Source: Acanthochromis polyacanthus (Eukaryota > Chordata > Actinopteri > Pomacentridae). Taken from it: a DNA stretch of 64,000 bases. The stretch spans positions 35,560,604-35,624,603 of the forward strand of contig NC_067129.1 in the NCBI RefSeq assembly GCF_021347895.1, read 5' to 3'. Positions 1 through 14,206 of this stretch are shown here, in pieces. A program made the translations under genes and the position numbers. The notes under the pieces are model-generated. The model had not been told where the DNA came from. It ran no database searches and saw only the letters and a program-made list of their open reading frames with translations. Positions within the stretch are counted from its first letter, which is position 1, and each line of letters opens with the position of its first letter.

Positions 1-964
1 CCTGAAAAACAAGTTATTTGCAATTTATTTTAATAATGCTTTACACTTGCAGTGTACTTTAAAAGCTGTATATATAGGCTACACTTTGTTTTCAATTCCA
101 ACACTGAACTCAATCATTCATTCAATGGCATGCTATTATAACGCACACACAGCATCAGAGTGATCAGGTCTGAAGTTTTGCCCTTCAACACAAATGGCAA
201 CGTGTCTATCATGTGTCTAAAAAATAAATAAATAACAAGAAAAAAAATGAGCAAAGATCCACCTCCAACATAAATGCTTACGTTTACCACTATGTCCCTG
301 ATTTAACGCACGTGAACAACAAACAGTAAATGCACTCTCTGTCAAAGCTTATCCCAGATGCTAAAGAACAGTAATAAAAAGCAAAGGAGAAAGAGAGGAG
401 GGGTGGTGTTCACTGGAAATAAAAAGTACTCTTTATTTTCTATTTTTTCCTCAATCTTGATGTCTGACCAAAAGCGTAGCTCTGAAGAGAAAATTCACAG
501 TAACACATGATTTGCATGGACCCAATAGAAAACCACAGTGTTAAAATAATACACGAAGATTTGTTGATAAAGCAAAGGTGTAGCTATGGATTTTTTTTTC
601 TTAGATCAGTGGAGCTTTTCTAGACATGGAAGTGTAAAATGATAATAATGGGCCGAACATTATTACCAGCTACATACAAAAACCATTATAGCCTGACATA
701 AAATTTTTTAGGTGCATTGCTTTTACTAACAAGAAATAAAAACATGATTCATCGGAAGGGGCTATTCCTCTTAAAACAAAATCAAAACAACTAAGGGCAT
801 GTGGCTATTATAAGATAATGGTGGTTTATACATGGTCAGCAATAAGGTTGTTTTTTAAATAGGAAAGTGTCACTTAGTAACAATCTGGCAATATATCGTG
901 TGTAAATCCCCCTCAAATGGTGAATGTAAAATAAAATCAAATATTGTAAACAATTCCAAATTAC
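1..964. other. no gene recognised
   Basis: AT-rich sequence with no convincing open frame. The minus-strand gene ending its last visible exon at 965 would continue into this stretch with an intron or further exons, but I could not fix any splice-flanked exon here. Confidence 0.4.
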
Positions 965-2270
965 CATGTCATCAGACTCCACTTGAGCGGCAGATGGACT
1001 AACTGACAAGTGTTGAGTTGTTGTACTGGCTTTTGAGGGACAGCATACGGATGACAACTGCTCACTGATGTCCTTCAACTTTTGTACAACTTTTGGAAGC
1101 TCTGTGAAATGAAACAAGACATAATTAATTCTACAAACTGCATATGACGCATAACTATTGATTTTCCAGAGTAAGCGTTAATACAGTTGTACAGGAGTTT
1201 TCCATCTAAGCAAACATTCTTCAGCATTACTACAGAGCACAGACAAAGACCTAAGAATATTTGCCTACAATTACATTGTTATATTAACCCATCACAGCTA
1301 AATAGCAAGGCAAATGTATTTGTAAAGCACAATTTATACACAAGGCAATTCAAAGTGCTTCACAGTTTCACAAGAAGGCAAATGAAATCAAATCAATATA
1401 TAAAACAGATAAAACCATTCATCATTTACATTAAAAGTCAAAAACATGGGACAAATGGATTATTTATTTATTTATTTTATAGTCCCACCCAGTTTAGACA
1501 TCTTTTTGTCTCAGGGAATTGCTGGAGAACCATCAAAACTGACAGCTTCTCAGGTTGCACTACTCAGCACTGTAGCGTAATTTGAATTGAAAAATCTGTC
1601 ACGATGTAAAGTGCTAGGCATAGTACCTCGACAGGGTAGTGTGATTCAACAGTGCAACATCCCCAGAATCACATGGATAGATCAAATCAACAGTATTCAT
1701 TAAGGCTAAAGAAATAAACTTGAAGTAGGAAAAACAGCCTGCACACTTACTCCCTTACCGCTTTTATTCAAATGTTTCGATCCAAGATGGATCTTCCTTA
1801 GGTCTTCCCGTGTCTGTGTGTGCCACGTTCTCCTTTTATTTAGACGTTTCTGAACGTTGTCTGAATAAAAGTAGTAAAGGAGTAAGTGTGCAGGCTGTTT
1901 ATCCTACTGCAATATTCAATACACTATTCTGGCACCTGTTGGAGATGTGTGTATATTTATATGGCTGTAAAGAAGTAAACTTATCAGCTTGGACCCTTTT
2001 GTTCTCTGCTCTTAATTGCTTAATTTGGAGCACCGCCCTGCTCCAGTTCCGTGGCTGGTCTTCATCTGACAAGTCAGCGGTTGACTATAGCACAAAAACA
2101 GCAAATACAAACACAATAACATGTTTTGAAAATGTCAGTGACTGTGAAAAACTTTAATAATTTATCTGATTAAGTTTATTAGGTTTGAGTTGACTGCAGG
2201 CTTTGATTTATATATTTTTTTTCAACTACAAAGGCCTTCATTAAACACTATCAAAAAATAGCATGCGTAC

Positions 2271-2328
<58 letters not shown>

Positions 2329-3942
2329 CAACTCGTTGTTCCATGAGATCTCTTTTTAATTCCTCAATCATTTGATCTGCAGCCTCTTTAGCACGACAGA
2401 CCTTTTTTGCTTGTGGTTGGCAATTTGAAACATTGATATCAAAAAACATTGTTGATATGGGACTGAGAAACCATTATCCTGTACAGGAGAGAGTCATACT
2501 TTTTTCTATAAATGTATTACCTGTTTTGATGCTTCTGTATCATCTTCAATCCACCTTTTTGGTTTACGTTTTCTTTTTGCCCCCCTTCTTGATCTTCATT
2601 TTTTTTCCATATGTCGTCCCCCAAAATGAATGCTTCTCTCTTTTGACAAAGATCGTTGTAGTTGTCTATATAAAGCACAAGATGTGAAGCAATGACACAG
2701 ACGTTACCTGATTAAATATACATCAGACTGAGAGCAAGAGAGGGCAGCAGGCTTGTGATGTAAATTAGATGGTCATAATTCAGCAATTTTTTTCAAACTC
2801 TACTGTCATAAAAGTAAACATAGCCCATTTTGTGGATACCACCATTTTGAATATTCGCTGCACAATTGGTGCATGAGGGGGCATCTACTGACTCCTGGAC
2901 ATAGCTTTTCTATGGAGACTCAAGAATAATTTTACAACTTCAAGGTATAGTTGCTACTGGCACCATCATTTCACTACCATGTGTAGTCCACTTTTAGAGG
3001 ATACTTACATGTACTGAATATAGAACCAAAATAGTGTTATAAATATATTACACAGCTAAACACCCTAATATCAAGAAAAACACACTATGCTAACAAAGTA
3101 AAGTAGGTTTCCATGCTTTTGTGGGTTATACAATTTATAACTGATGAAACCTGCCAAGAAAGCTGAGAGGACACAGCATGTGGCGTTATTTCTTTGATAT
3201 TAAGTGTTTATTTAGTTGTTTAATGTTATTATAACACAATTTTTGAGCAATATTAAGTACATGTAAATACCCTCTAAACATCAAGAACACATCATAATCA
3301 AATAACGGTGCCAATAGCAACTACACCTTGAAGTTAAGTGACCATAGAAAACCTATGTCCCGGGGTCAAGAGATGCCCTTCATATGCCGATAATGCAGCG
3401 CAAATATTCAAAATGGCGGTAGCCTATCTGCAAACGGCAAAAAAAAAAAAAAAAGATTGCATTGAAAAACATAAAACTTGTTTTAGCCACATAAACATGG
3501 CTGAAACGATCAGTAAACGTCGTGTTTTCTGCAAATTGAACGATAATTAGGTAGGCGGTAATGCAGATGATATTGTTTGCACCAATTCCGTTTTCGTAGC
3601 TAACCTTTCTGTGCGATTCCTAGATGGATTTGAATGATTTAAAAACTTAAATGGAGCTAACAAATATCTCCAGCCATAAAATAAATTGCTGAAAAAACAA
3701 TGGCCTGCTTAGAAAGAAAACTTACCGCTCAACATCAGAATCTTAGCAGGAAAAAACTCTGGCCTGCCTTTTCTTTTCTTTCCTCGCTGCCATTTCACTC
3801 TCCTCCATCCTTCTTCAGAATCAAGATTCGGACACTGACTAATTGCCTTCGAAGAAAGGTCCGCCTGATCTTCGTTGCTTAGCCAATTTATTTTCCCTAC
3901 CTCCACTGTGTGGTCTTTAAAATAATAAATTGCGTAAGCCAT
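965..3942 (-). CDS. multi-exon gene, uncharacterised coiled-coil protein (partial, runs off left edge)
   Basis: I do not recognise this gene with certainty. Four exons are supported by splice signals. Exon 1 runs 3942 to 3726, starts MAYAIYYFKDHTVEVGKINW and ends before GTAAG. Exon 2 runs 2637 to 2521, completes the split codon in the right phase, encodes a Lys/Arg-rich stretch (KGAKRKRKPKRW) and ends CAG before GTAA. Exon 3 starts at 2401 and encodes a charged helix (AKEAADQMIEELKRDLMEQR); its 3' edge near 2334 runs into a (GA)n tract and is uncertain. Exon 4 runs 1101 to 965 and encodes LPKVVQKLKDISEQL and a Ser/Thr-rich tail. Exons 3 and 4 are out of phase, so at least one exon between them is unresolved. 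The short hydrophobic N-terminal module followed by a basic linker and coiled coil recalls fish BEN-domain-type proteins, but no BEN domain is visible here, so that is only a guess. A nuclear location is likely from the basic stretch. It is transcribed head-to-head with the gene at 4241. Confidence 0.5.
2273..2326. repeat. (GA)n microsatellite
   Basis: An uninterrupted AG/GA dinucleotide run. It lies just past the third exon of the minus-strand gene and creates a spurious Ser-Leu repeat when translated. Confidence 0.95.
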
Positions 3943-4240
3943 AATGCAGGAATATTTGTCGTGTTGGGAACAGTCCGAGTCACAGCCAAGGCTCAGGGAG
4001 CGGGAAGATGTTTAAGAGCGCGAGAGATGAACTATCGCGAGATAGGCGCATCTTAATAAGGTAATATATTAAAAATATAAAATAATAAATATATAATATA
4101 TAAATTATATTATATATAATTATATATATAATTATATATTCATATATGTTATATATTATATATTAATATTTATATATAATATAATAATAGTCCCGCGAGA
4201 TGACTGTGAATCAATGCATGTTGGGTAGGAGAATGAGCTA
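3943..4240. promoter_or_regulatory. bidirectional promoter with CGCGAGA motifs
   Basis: This 298-bp interval separates the start codons of two divergently oriented genes. CGCGAGA occurs at 4019-4025, 4036-4042 (inside TCGCGAGA) and 4194-4200. The palindromic TCTCGCGAGA element is known from bidirectional, housekeeping-type vertebrate promoters. The motifs flank an AT-only tract and no TATA box is positioned obviously for either gene. The promoter role is inferred from geometry and motifs. Confidence 0.6.
4060..4190. repeat. AT-only low-complexity tract
   Basis: About 130 bp of TA/AT-rich, partly palindromic sequence inside the bidirectional intergenic interval. It may be an expanded microsatellite that separates the CGCGAGA sites from one another. 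Confidence 0.85.
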
Positions 4241-8141
<3,901 letters not shown>

Positions 8142-8741
8142 GTTAAATACAATTGTGTGTTTATGTGCAAAAGTCTTGCTTTAATATGCACAGATTCTGC
8201 ATATAACATGCATTGGAAATCAGGTTACACCATTTTATTGTCTCAAAACAAACGTTCAGTCTATCAAAGTAAGCCCACACTGAAAGAAAGCACTGCAACT
8301 TCTCTGAACTGTAGACAAAATCCTGGTTCCTTCAAAGTATTTGTCTAACGCTTTAATCTGCGATGTCAGACTGATAAATGACACTACAGAACATTGACAT
8401 TAGTAGGACAAACTGATCACTTTTGAAGGGCATCTTGGGTGCTTGGCTATTTACTACTTCACTGTTGGAGAGTGGAGCGGCTTTTTATCTGCTGGAGTGG
8501 ACAGTGCGTTGGCAACAGAGCAGATGAGTGTCCTTCCCTTCACTGGCGGCATAATAATTTAGAAAATAACAGTAGATTGGTCAAGCATTCGCCCCTGAGC
8601 TGTACTGAACAGTCCTGGAAATGAGAAGATGATGCACCACATTTTGGCTCATTGCCATGTTTCAACTGTTGCAGGTTTCAATCTCTTTCAGACACTATGT
8701 CCTCTAATAGTGAGCCACTATCTTAGCTGGTTGTCATCCTA
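8142..8741. other. no gene recognised
   Basis: Sequence between the last supported exon of the plus-strand gene and the next transposon. Short open frames are present but none has convincing splice signals. Confidence 0.35.
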
Positions 8742-9035
8742 TACTCAACAAAAATATAAACGCAACACTTTTGTTTTTGCTCCCATTTTTTTATGCGATG
8801 AACTCAAAGATCTAAAACTTTTTCCACATACACAATATCACCATTTCTCTCAAATATTGTTCCCAAATGTGTCTAAATCTGTGATAGTGAGCACTTCTCC
8901 TTTGCTGAGATGCTCCATCCCACCTCACAGGTGTGCCATATCAAGATGCTGATTAGACACCATGATTAGTGCACAGGTGTGCATTAGACTGCCCACAATA
9001 AAAGGCCACTCTGAAAGGTGCTGTTTTGTTTTTTT

Positions 9036-10557
9036 TGGGGGGGGGATCCACTCCTCCTCAATGGCGGTGCGAAGTTGCTGGATATTGGCGGGAACTGGTA
9101 AACGCTGTCGTATACGCCGATCCAGAGCATCCCAAACATGCTCAATGGGTGACATGTCCGGTGAGTATGCTGGCCATGCAAGAACTGGGACGTCTTCAGC
9201 TTCCAAGAATTGTGTACAGATCCTTGCAACATGGGGCCGTGCATTATCCTGCTGCAACATGAGGTGATGTTCTTGGATGTATGGCACAACAACGGGCCTC
9301 AGGATCTCGTCACGGTATCTCTGTGCATTCAAAATGCCATCAATAAAATGCACCTGTGTTCTTCGTCCATAACAGATGTTGCCCATACCATAACCCCACA
9401 GCCACCATGGGCCACTCCATCCACAACATTGACATCAGAAAATCGCTCACCCACACGACGCCACACACGCTGTCTGCCATCTGCCCTGAACAGTGTAAAC
9501 CGGGATTCATCCGTGAAGAGAACACCTCTCCAACGTGCCAGACGCCATCGAATGTGAGCATTTTCCCACTCAAGTCAGTTACGACGACGAACTGGAGTCA
9601 GGTGGAGACCCCGATGAGGACGACGAGCATGCAGATGAGCTTCTCTGAGACAGTTTCTGACAGTTTGTGCAGAAATTCTTTGGTTATGCAACCCCATTGT
9701 TTCAGCAGCTGTCCCAGTGGCTGGTCTCAGATGATCTTTGAGGTGAACATGTTGGATGTGGAGGTCCTGGGCTGGTGTGGTTACACGTGGTCTGCAGTTG
9801 TCAGTGTTATGAACTCGGCAGGTGAACCCAAGCAGCAGGCACAGATTAACAGGTGAATTAATAATGGTTTAATGAAAACAAAAACAGAAGGCTTTCAATC
9901 AGTGAAGCAGAGGGGAATAACAGAATGGGGAAAACCAAAACTGAACTAAACTAAGGGCGACCACAAGGCCGAGGAAAAAACTAGACATAAACTAAACTCA
10001 CAGAGAAGGTGACTCACTGAAAGTCCAGGTACAGGAGACGAGGTGGGGAGCAGAGCTGGGGGAGCCAGTGGTGGGGGTGTAGCGATGGCCAGAGGGCAGA
10101 CAGTCCGGGAGCCGACGGACGAGGGAAGACGGAGCCGGGGGTGTAATCCAATGTGGGGGCTGAAGAAGATGGAGCCGGTAGTGTAATCCAAAGTGAGAAC
10201 TGAGTCCTGGTAATGGCGTGCGTGTGGTGGAGAGTGGCGTGTCTCTTGCATGAAGCAATGAGCCAGCAGTGCATTGAGTGGAGAGCCAGGCTTAAATGCT
10301 GCACTGATTACAACTTGCGCCGACTGTATTTGGAAGCGCAGCCGCTCGTCATTAATGAGACGAGCCCGAGCACAGGAGCGGGAGGGGGCGTGACAGTGAG
10401 GCTGGTTGGATGTACTGCCAAATTCTCTGAAACACCTTTGGAGACGGCTTATGGTACAGAAATGAACATTCAATACACAAGCAACAGCTCTGGATGACAT
10501 TCCTGCTGTCAGCATGCCAATTGCACGCTCCCTCAAATCTTGCGACATCTGTGACAT
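9036..10557 (-). pseudogene. Tc1-like DD34E transposase, broken
   Basis: The N-terminal helix-turn-helix (MSQMSQDLRERAIGMLTAGM) is readable from 10557 and then runs into an LTR insertion at 10395. The frame resumes below 9800 and shows FTDESRF in one frame. A shift near 9385 then leads to the IDGILNAQRYRDEI region, QQDNARPH and SPDMSPIEHVWD, which gives the last Asp and Glu with 34 residues between them. The protein is therefore split by the LTR, shifted at least once, and altered after EEEW, where a G-rich run replaces the usual C terminus. Nothing suggests this copy could still make transposase. Confidence 0.85.
9805..10395 (-). mobile_element. solo LTR nested in the Tc1-like element
   Basis: Read on the minus strand the segment starts TGTCACGCC and ends TTCATAACA, so it has TG...CA ends. 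It is flanked by near-identical 5-bp target copies (GTCAG at 9800-9804 and GTGAG at 10396-10400). Excising it rejoins the transposase sequence. It contains a TTTAAG TATA-like site and an ATTAAA polyadenylation-type signal near the 3' end. No internal coding region remains, so it is a solo LTR formed by LTR-LTR recombination. The terminal sequence resembles fish Ty3/Gypsy LTRs. Confidence 0.75.
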
Positions 10558-10845
10558 TGTGCTGTGTGATAAAACTGCACATTTCAGAATGGCCTTTTAT
10601 TGTGGGCACGCCTGTGCACTAATCACGGTGTCTAATCAGCATCTTGATATGGCACACTTATGAGGTGGAATGGATTATCTCAGCAAAGGAGAAGTGCTCA
10701 CTATCACAGATTTAGACAGATTTGTGAACAATATTTGAGAGAAATGCTGATATTGTGTTTGTGGAAAAAGTTTTAGATCTTTGAGTTCATCTCATAAAAA
10801 ATAGGAGCAAAAATGAAAGTGTTGCGTTTATATTTTTGTTGAGTG

Positions 10846-11716
10846 TATATCTGTCCTTCAAAACATCAGTCATGCTGAGCCAATCAGGATGACCTGCAGC
10901 TTTTACTCAGGGTCACCTGGAAGGTCGCATTGGTAGAAGTGGGTGGGGTTTTTTTGTCTGTTTGTTTTTTCCTCAAATCTCACAACAATGCTGTTTTCTC
11001 CTCGGGATTGGTGTGATGACGACAGGCTGAAGTGTTGGGACAGACTGAAATCTGCCCTATGCTAAACAACTGGGGGCTGCGTTGGTGGAGGATGTTGTTG
11101 AAGGGACCAGTGAGACAATGAAATATGATTCAGCAAGAGAATAATGTGTTACTCACAGAGAACACTGAACACCATTTTTTAAAGTATTCTTATTGGGGTT
11201 TTGTGTTGAATGGATGAACTTTGGTTGTTTTTTGTTCTCATTTTTTCAGCAGCAAAAATATACACAGGGTATTTATGGAATGCACAGTAGATATGACATG
11301 TTCACAGAGAATATCTGTTGTATTTTAGAGAAGAACATTGTGCAGTCTAGTCCAAAATGCCCCTGATTGTCGTTATTGAACCTGTGACCCAGAATGTCAG
11401 ATATGAAAGGATTTTTATCTTTAGAAAATAATGAAAGAAGCAAGTAAATAAAATGAAGAAATGTCTGGAAAATTATTTTTATAGTGTAAATTACCAAATT
11501 AATGACAACAATTACCAGAGAGACTTAAGAAAGATAAGGGGGAAGGAGTAAGCCTTTAAACTGATGGAAAGTTGTGCCGTTGTTTCAGGGAAGTACCCTG
11601 CACCATTTGGAACTACAAACTGAGTAGTAGATCTTTTCAAGGTTTAAGTGTGACATAATGCATTGCAATATCCATAGTATATAGCATGCAGTAGAAAGAT
11701 TTCATATGTCCCAATA
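10846..11716. other. no gene recognised
   Basis: Non-repetitive AT-rich sequence between two Tc1-like elements. No exon of the upstream gene could be supported here. Confidence 0.35.
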
Positions 11717-12557
11717 CATTGCAAAGTGCTGGCAAAGGTTTTTGGACACCCTTTGAATTTTACACAATCTCAAATATTATAATGAAATATTTCTGGAAAA
11801 ATCTTTTTTGTGTTTTAAAAGATGTGGCTGCATTAGACAGACACAAAGACAAATAATTTTGTTGTTTACAAGAAAATTAAAGAGTTCAATATGCCATCAC
11901 AGACAGTGAGATGACCAACACCAGCAGCACTCATGCATCCCCAAACCATGATACTGCCTCCACCATGCATGACAGTGTATATACTGTACATGCTGGAGAT
12001 CATGCTTCGCCTGGCCTTCTGCGTACCCTCACATCAGCAGGCAGAAGATACAGCTGGGAACTCGACTCATCTGACCACAGAATCTTCTTCCAGTTCCTGG
12101 CTGTCCAGCTGTTGTGTGCTTGGGTCCAATGATGCTGGGTTGACCTCCATCTCTCATTGATCAGGGGCTGCTTGATGGCCTTGTAGGACCTTAAGCCATG
12201 ATCTAAAAGTCAACTACGTCAAGCACTAGACAGCAGTTTAGTTTGACCACTGCTGCCGAAGCTCCTGTGATGTCATTCAGTGGTTTTCCTTGCATATGTG
12301 GATCAGGATGTGATCATTTCTTGCTGAAGAAACCCTTGGATGCTCAGATCTTGGTTTGTCTTCCAAGCTGTTGTTTAGTTTTTATTTCTGCAGGGTGTAT
12401 GCAGCTGCTGAATGACTGCAGCTGCACTTCCTGCCTATCTGGTGGCAGCTATACCCTAACTGGCAGAGAATCTGTATCTTAAGGCATGTTTCCTGTGTTA
12501 CGGTCCTTGTTTTAACCATTTTTGTCTGTGGAGAGCTTCCAAATATGCTGGCTTTAT

Positions 12558-12960
12558 TTTTTTTTATTTTATTTTTTTTCCCCTTGTCTGCATTATCTTT
12601 CTAGCTGACCACTGTATCAGTTGACAGCATCGAAAAGATCTATGCATTTTTATCTTTGCAGTGAGAAATTTTAAATGTGAATCACTGCCAGTGACCTTCA
12701 CCGGCCCTCCCTTCAGACTACTCCATCAAATCAAACTTTATTAAACCCCTGATGTGAGCTGCAGGGGAGGGCTGTGATACACCACAGTGTGAAAGAAGGG
12801 GAAATAGTGACAGAAAGGACGAAACAAGACAGACAGGGAGGACGACAAACAGGTATTGTTATTAATAGGGGGTAACAGTCCAAGTACTGTGCTAAGCTAA
12901 ATCCTTACAGGAAATAAAGGCTGTAAGAAAACCAGGGACACCAGAGATGTGGGGTCTTGA

Positions 12961-12999
<39 letters not shown>

Positions 13000-13929
13000 G
13001 GGGGGTAAACCCATAGGGATGAGAAAAGGAGGGAGCATGCATCACATGATGTAAACAGTGTGAGGATGCCCAACTCAGCATGTTCTGACGGAACAAATCA
13101 CTTCTAGAGTAAGTCTCGACAGGAGCTTGAGTATCTGTCGGAATGCATGTGGGTTAATCACTGAATACCCAAGTACCTGCCCATATCCTGGGTGACCACA
13201 GTAAGGGGTCCTCCCCGAGTCAGCAGGGCACCCAAGACCCACCACACGGCCCCCCCAAAGCCACCGGACCCAGGAACAGCCCCAGGATCCCAAGAGGCAC
13301 CGACCCGTCTCCCCCAAGGGCACCCAGGACAACACCGGGCGGTCCGGGGAGGAGACCCCCCGCAGACAACACCTGCCCCCACCAACCAACATCCCCACTG
13401 CCCCAAACCACCCCTACCCCCCGCCCCCACCCCCCCACGGCAGGCCAGGGGCCCCCAGCCCCCCAGGAGCCCAATCCCCCGGGACCAGGCCCCCCCCCTT
13501 CCCTGGGGGCCCATGACACGGCCGCAGCAAAGCCAGGTGGGGCGGAATGTGGGCATGCGGTGGTGGGGTCGAGCCCAAGTCCTGCCTCCCAGAAAAGCCA
13601 GGGCCAAGGGACGAGCCGGAGAACACCATCCGGGTGACCAAGGGGGGCCCGGACCACCCGCACAGAGCGGCAACCCAGAGGCAGCCCCCCTTGTCGAGTC
13701 ACCCAGCGAGCGACAGGCCCGCAGACCCCGCACCACAGCCCGCCAGGAGACACAAGCCCCAGCAGGGCCCACCCGACCCCCGGGTGCCGCCCCAGGCCCC
13801 CACCCGCAGGCCCCAGAGCCCGACCGCACATGAAAGCCACTGACACTGTCCCAGTAGATGGAGATGAACTCCCCAGCACAGAGCCCCGGCCATAAGGAGC
13901 CGGACCCCATCCGCCCACCAATCCCAAAA
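12558..13929 (-). mobile_element. poly(A)-tailed GC-rich retroposon with 17-bp target duplication
   Basis: The segment is bracketed by two identical 17-bp copies of AAATATGCTGGCTTTAT (12541-12557 and 13930-13946). On the minus strand it ends in an A-rich tail next to the left copy. This is the signature of target-primed reverse transcription. The 5' part (about 13190-13925) is extremely C/G-rich and open in several frames by base composition alone. The part around 12720-12740 reads AATAAAGTTTGATTTGATGG on the minus strand, which looks like a LINE or SINE 3' tail. I see no reverse-transcriptase motif. The family is not recognised. Confidence 0.75.
12963..12996. repeat. (GT)n microsatellite
   Basis: A pure GT run followed by a short poly-G tract, inside the retroposon. 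Confidence 0.95.
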
Positions 13930-14206
13930 AAATATGCTGGCTTTATATAGGCACGAAGCATGGCAACAAAAAAATTTTTTTTTTAATAAAAAGTACGATC
14001 TTCATTAGTGGATCGCTGGTACCAAAATTTCTTATGTATTTTTATGGAACCAACTGATTTTAAGTTTTGAAATGGCTTTTTTAGCATTTGTTTAGTATTT
14101 TGGCTGTGACTGTACTAAGAGAAATTGCACTAGAATACCTAAGAGTGATTCTTAATGCAATATTTCACAAATGCATGGGGTGTCCAAAAACTTTTTTCCA
14201 CCACTG

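Larger units (their letters stand above)
8742..10845 (-). mobile_element. second Tc1-like element, interrupted by a solo LTR
   Basis: The ends ACTCAACAAAAATATAAACG and its inverted match are flanked by TA (8740-8741 and 10846-10847). This family differs from the 1635-bp copies elsewhere in the window. Removing the 591-bp LTR and one target duplication leaves about 1.5 kb. The transposase remnant lies on the minus strand. A G-run near 9038 sits where the transposase C terminus should be. Confidence 0.88.
11717..14206 (-). mobile_element. decayed Tc1-like element split by a retroposon
   Basis: The outer ends share GTTTTTGGACACCC in inverted orientation (about 11740 and 14180), and the right end CCACCACTG abuts a TA. 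Between 11900 and 12160 the minus strand resembles degraded Tc1 transposase around the second catalytic region. The copy is interrupted by the 12558-13929 insertion. The exact left boundary is uncertain by a few bases. Confidence 0.65.

Noticed and set aside
2222..2449. Ser-Leu repeat protein end
   Set aside because: It is translation of the (GA)n microsatellite next to a real exon. Only the part upstream of about 2334 is accepted as coding.
8439..8624. Terminal exon of the plus-strand gene
   Set aside because: An in-phase acceptor CAG before ATGAGTGTCC would give a short final exon, but there is no pyrimidine tract and no protein support.
9946..10557. 203-codon minus-strand frame
   Set aside because: Only the first part is a Tc1 helix-turn-helix. 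The rest is read-through into the solo LTR.
13158..13961. Long minus-strand frame of 267 codons and overlapping plus-strand frame of 213 codons
   Set aside because: Both are Gly/Pro/Arg-rich and arise because the GC-rich retroposon has few stop codons. No domain is visible and several frames are open at once.
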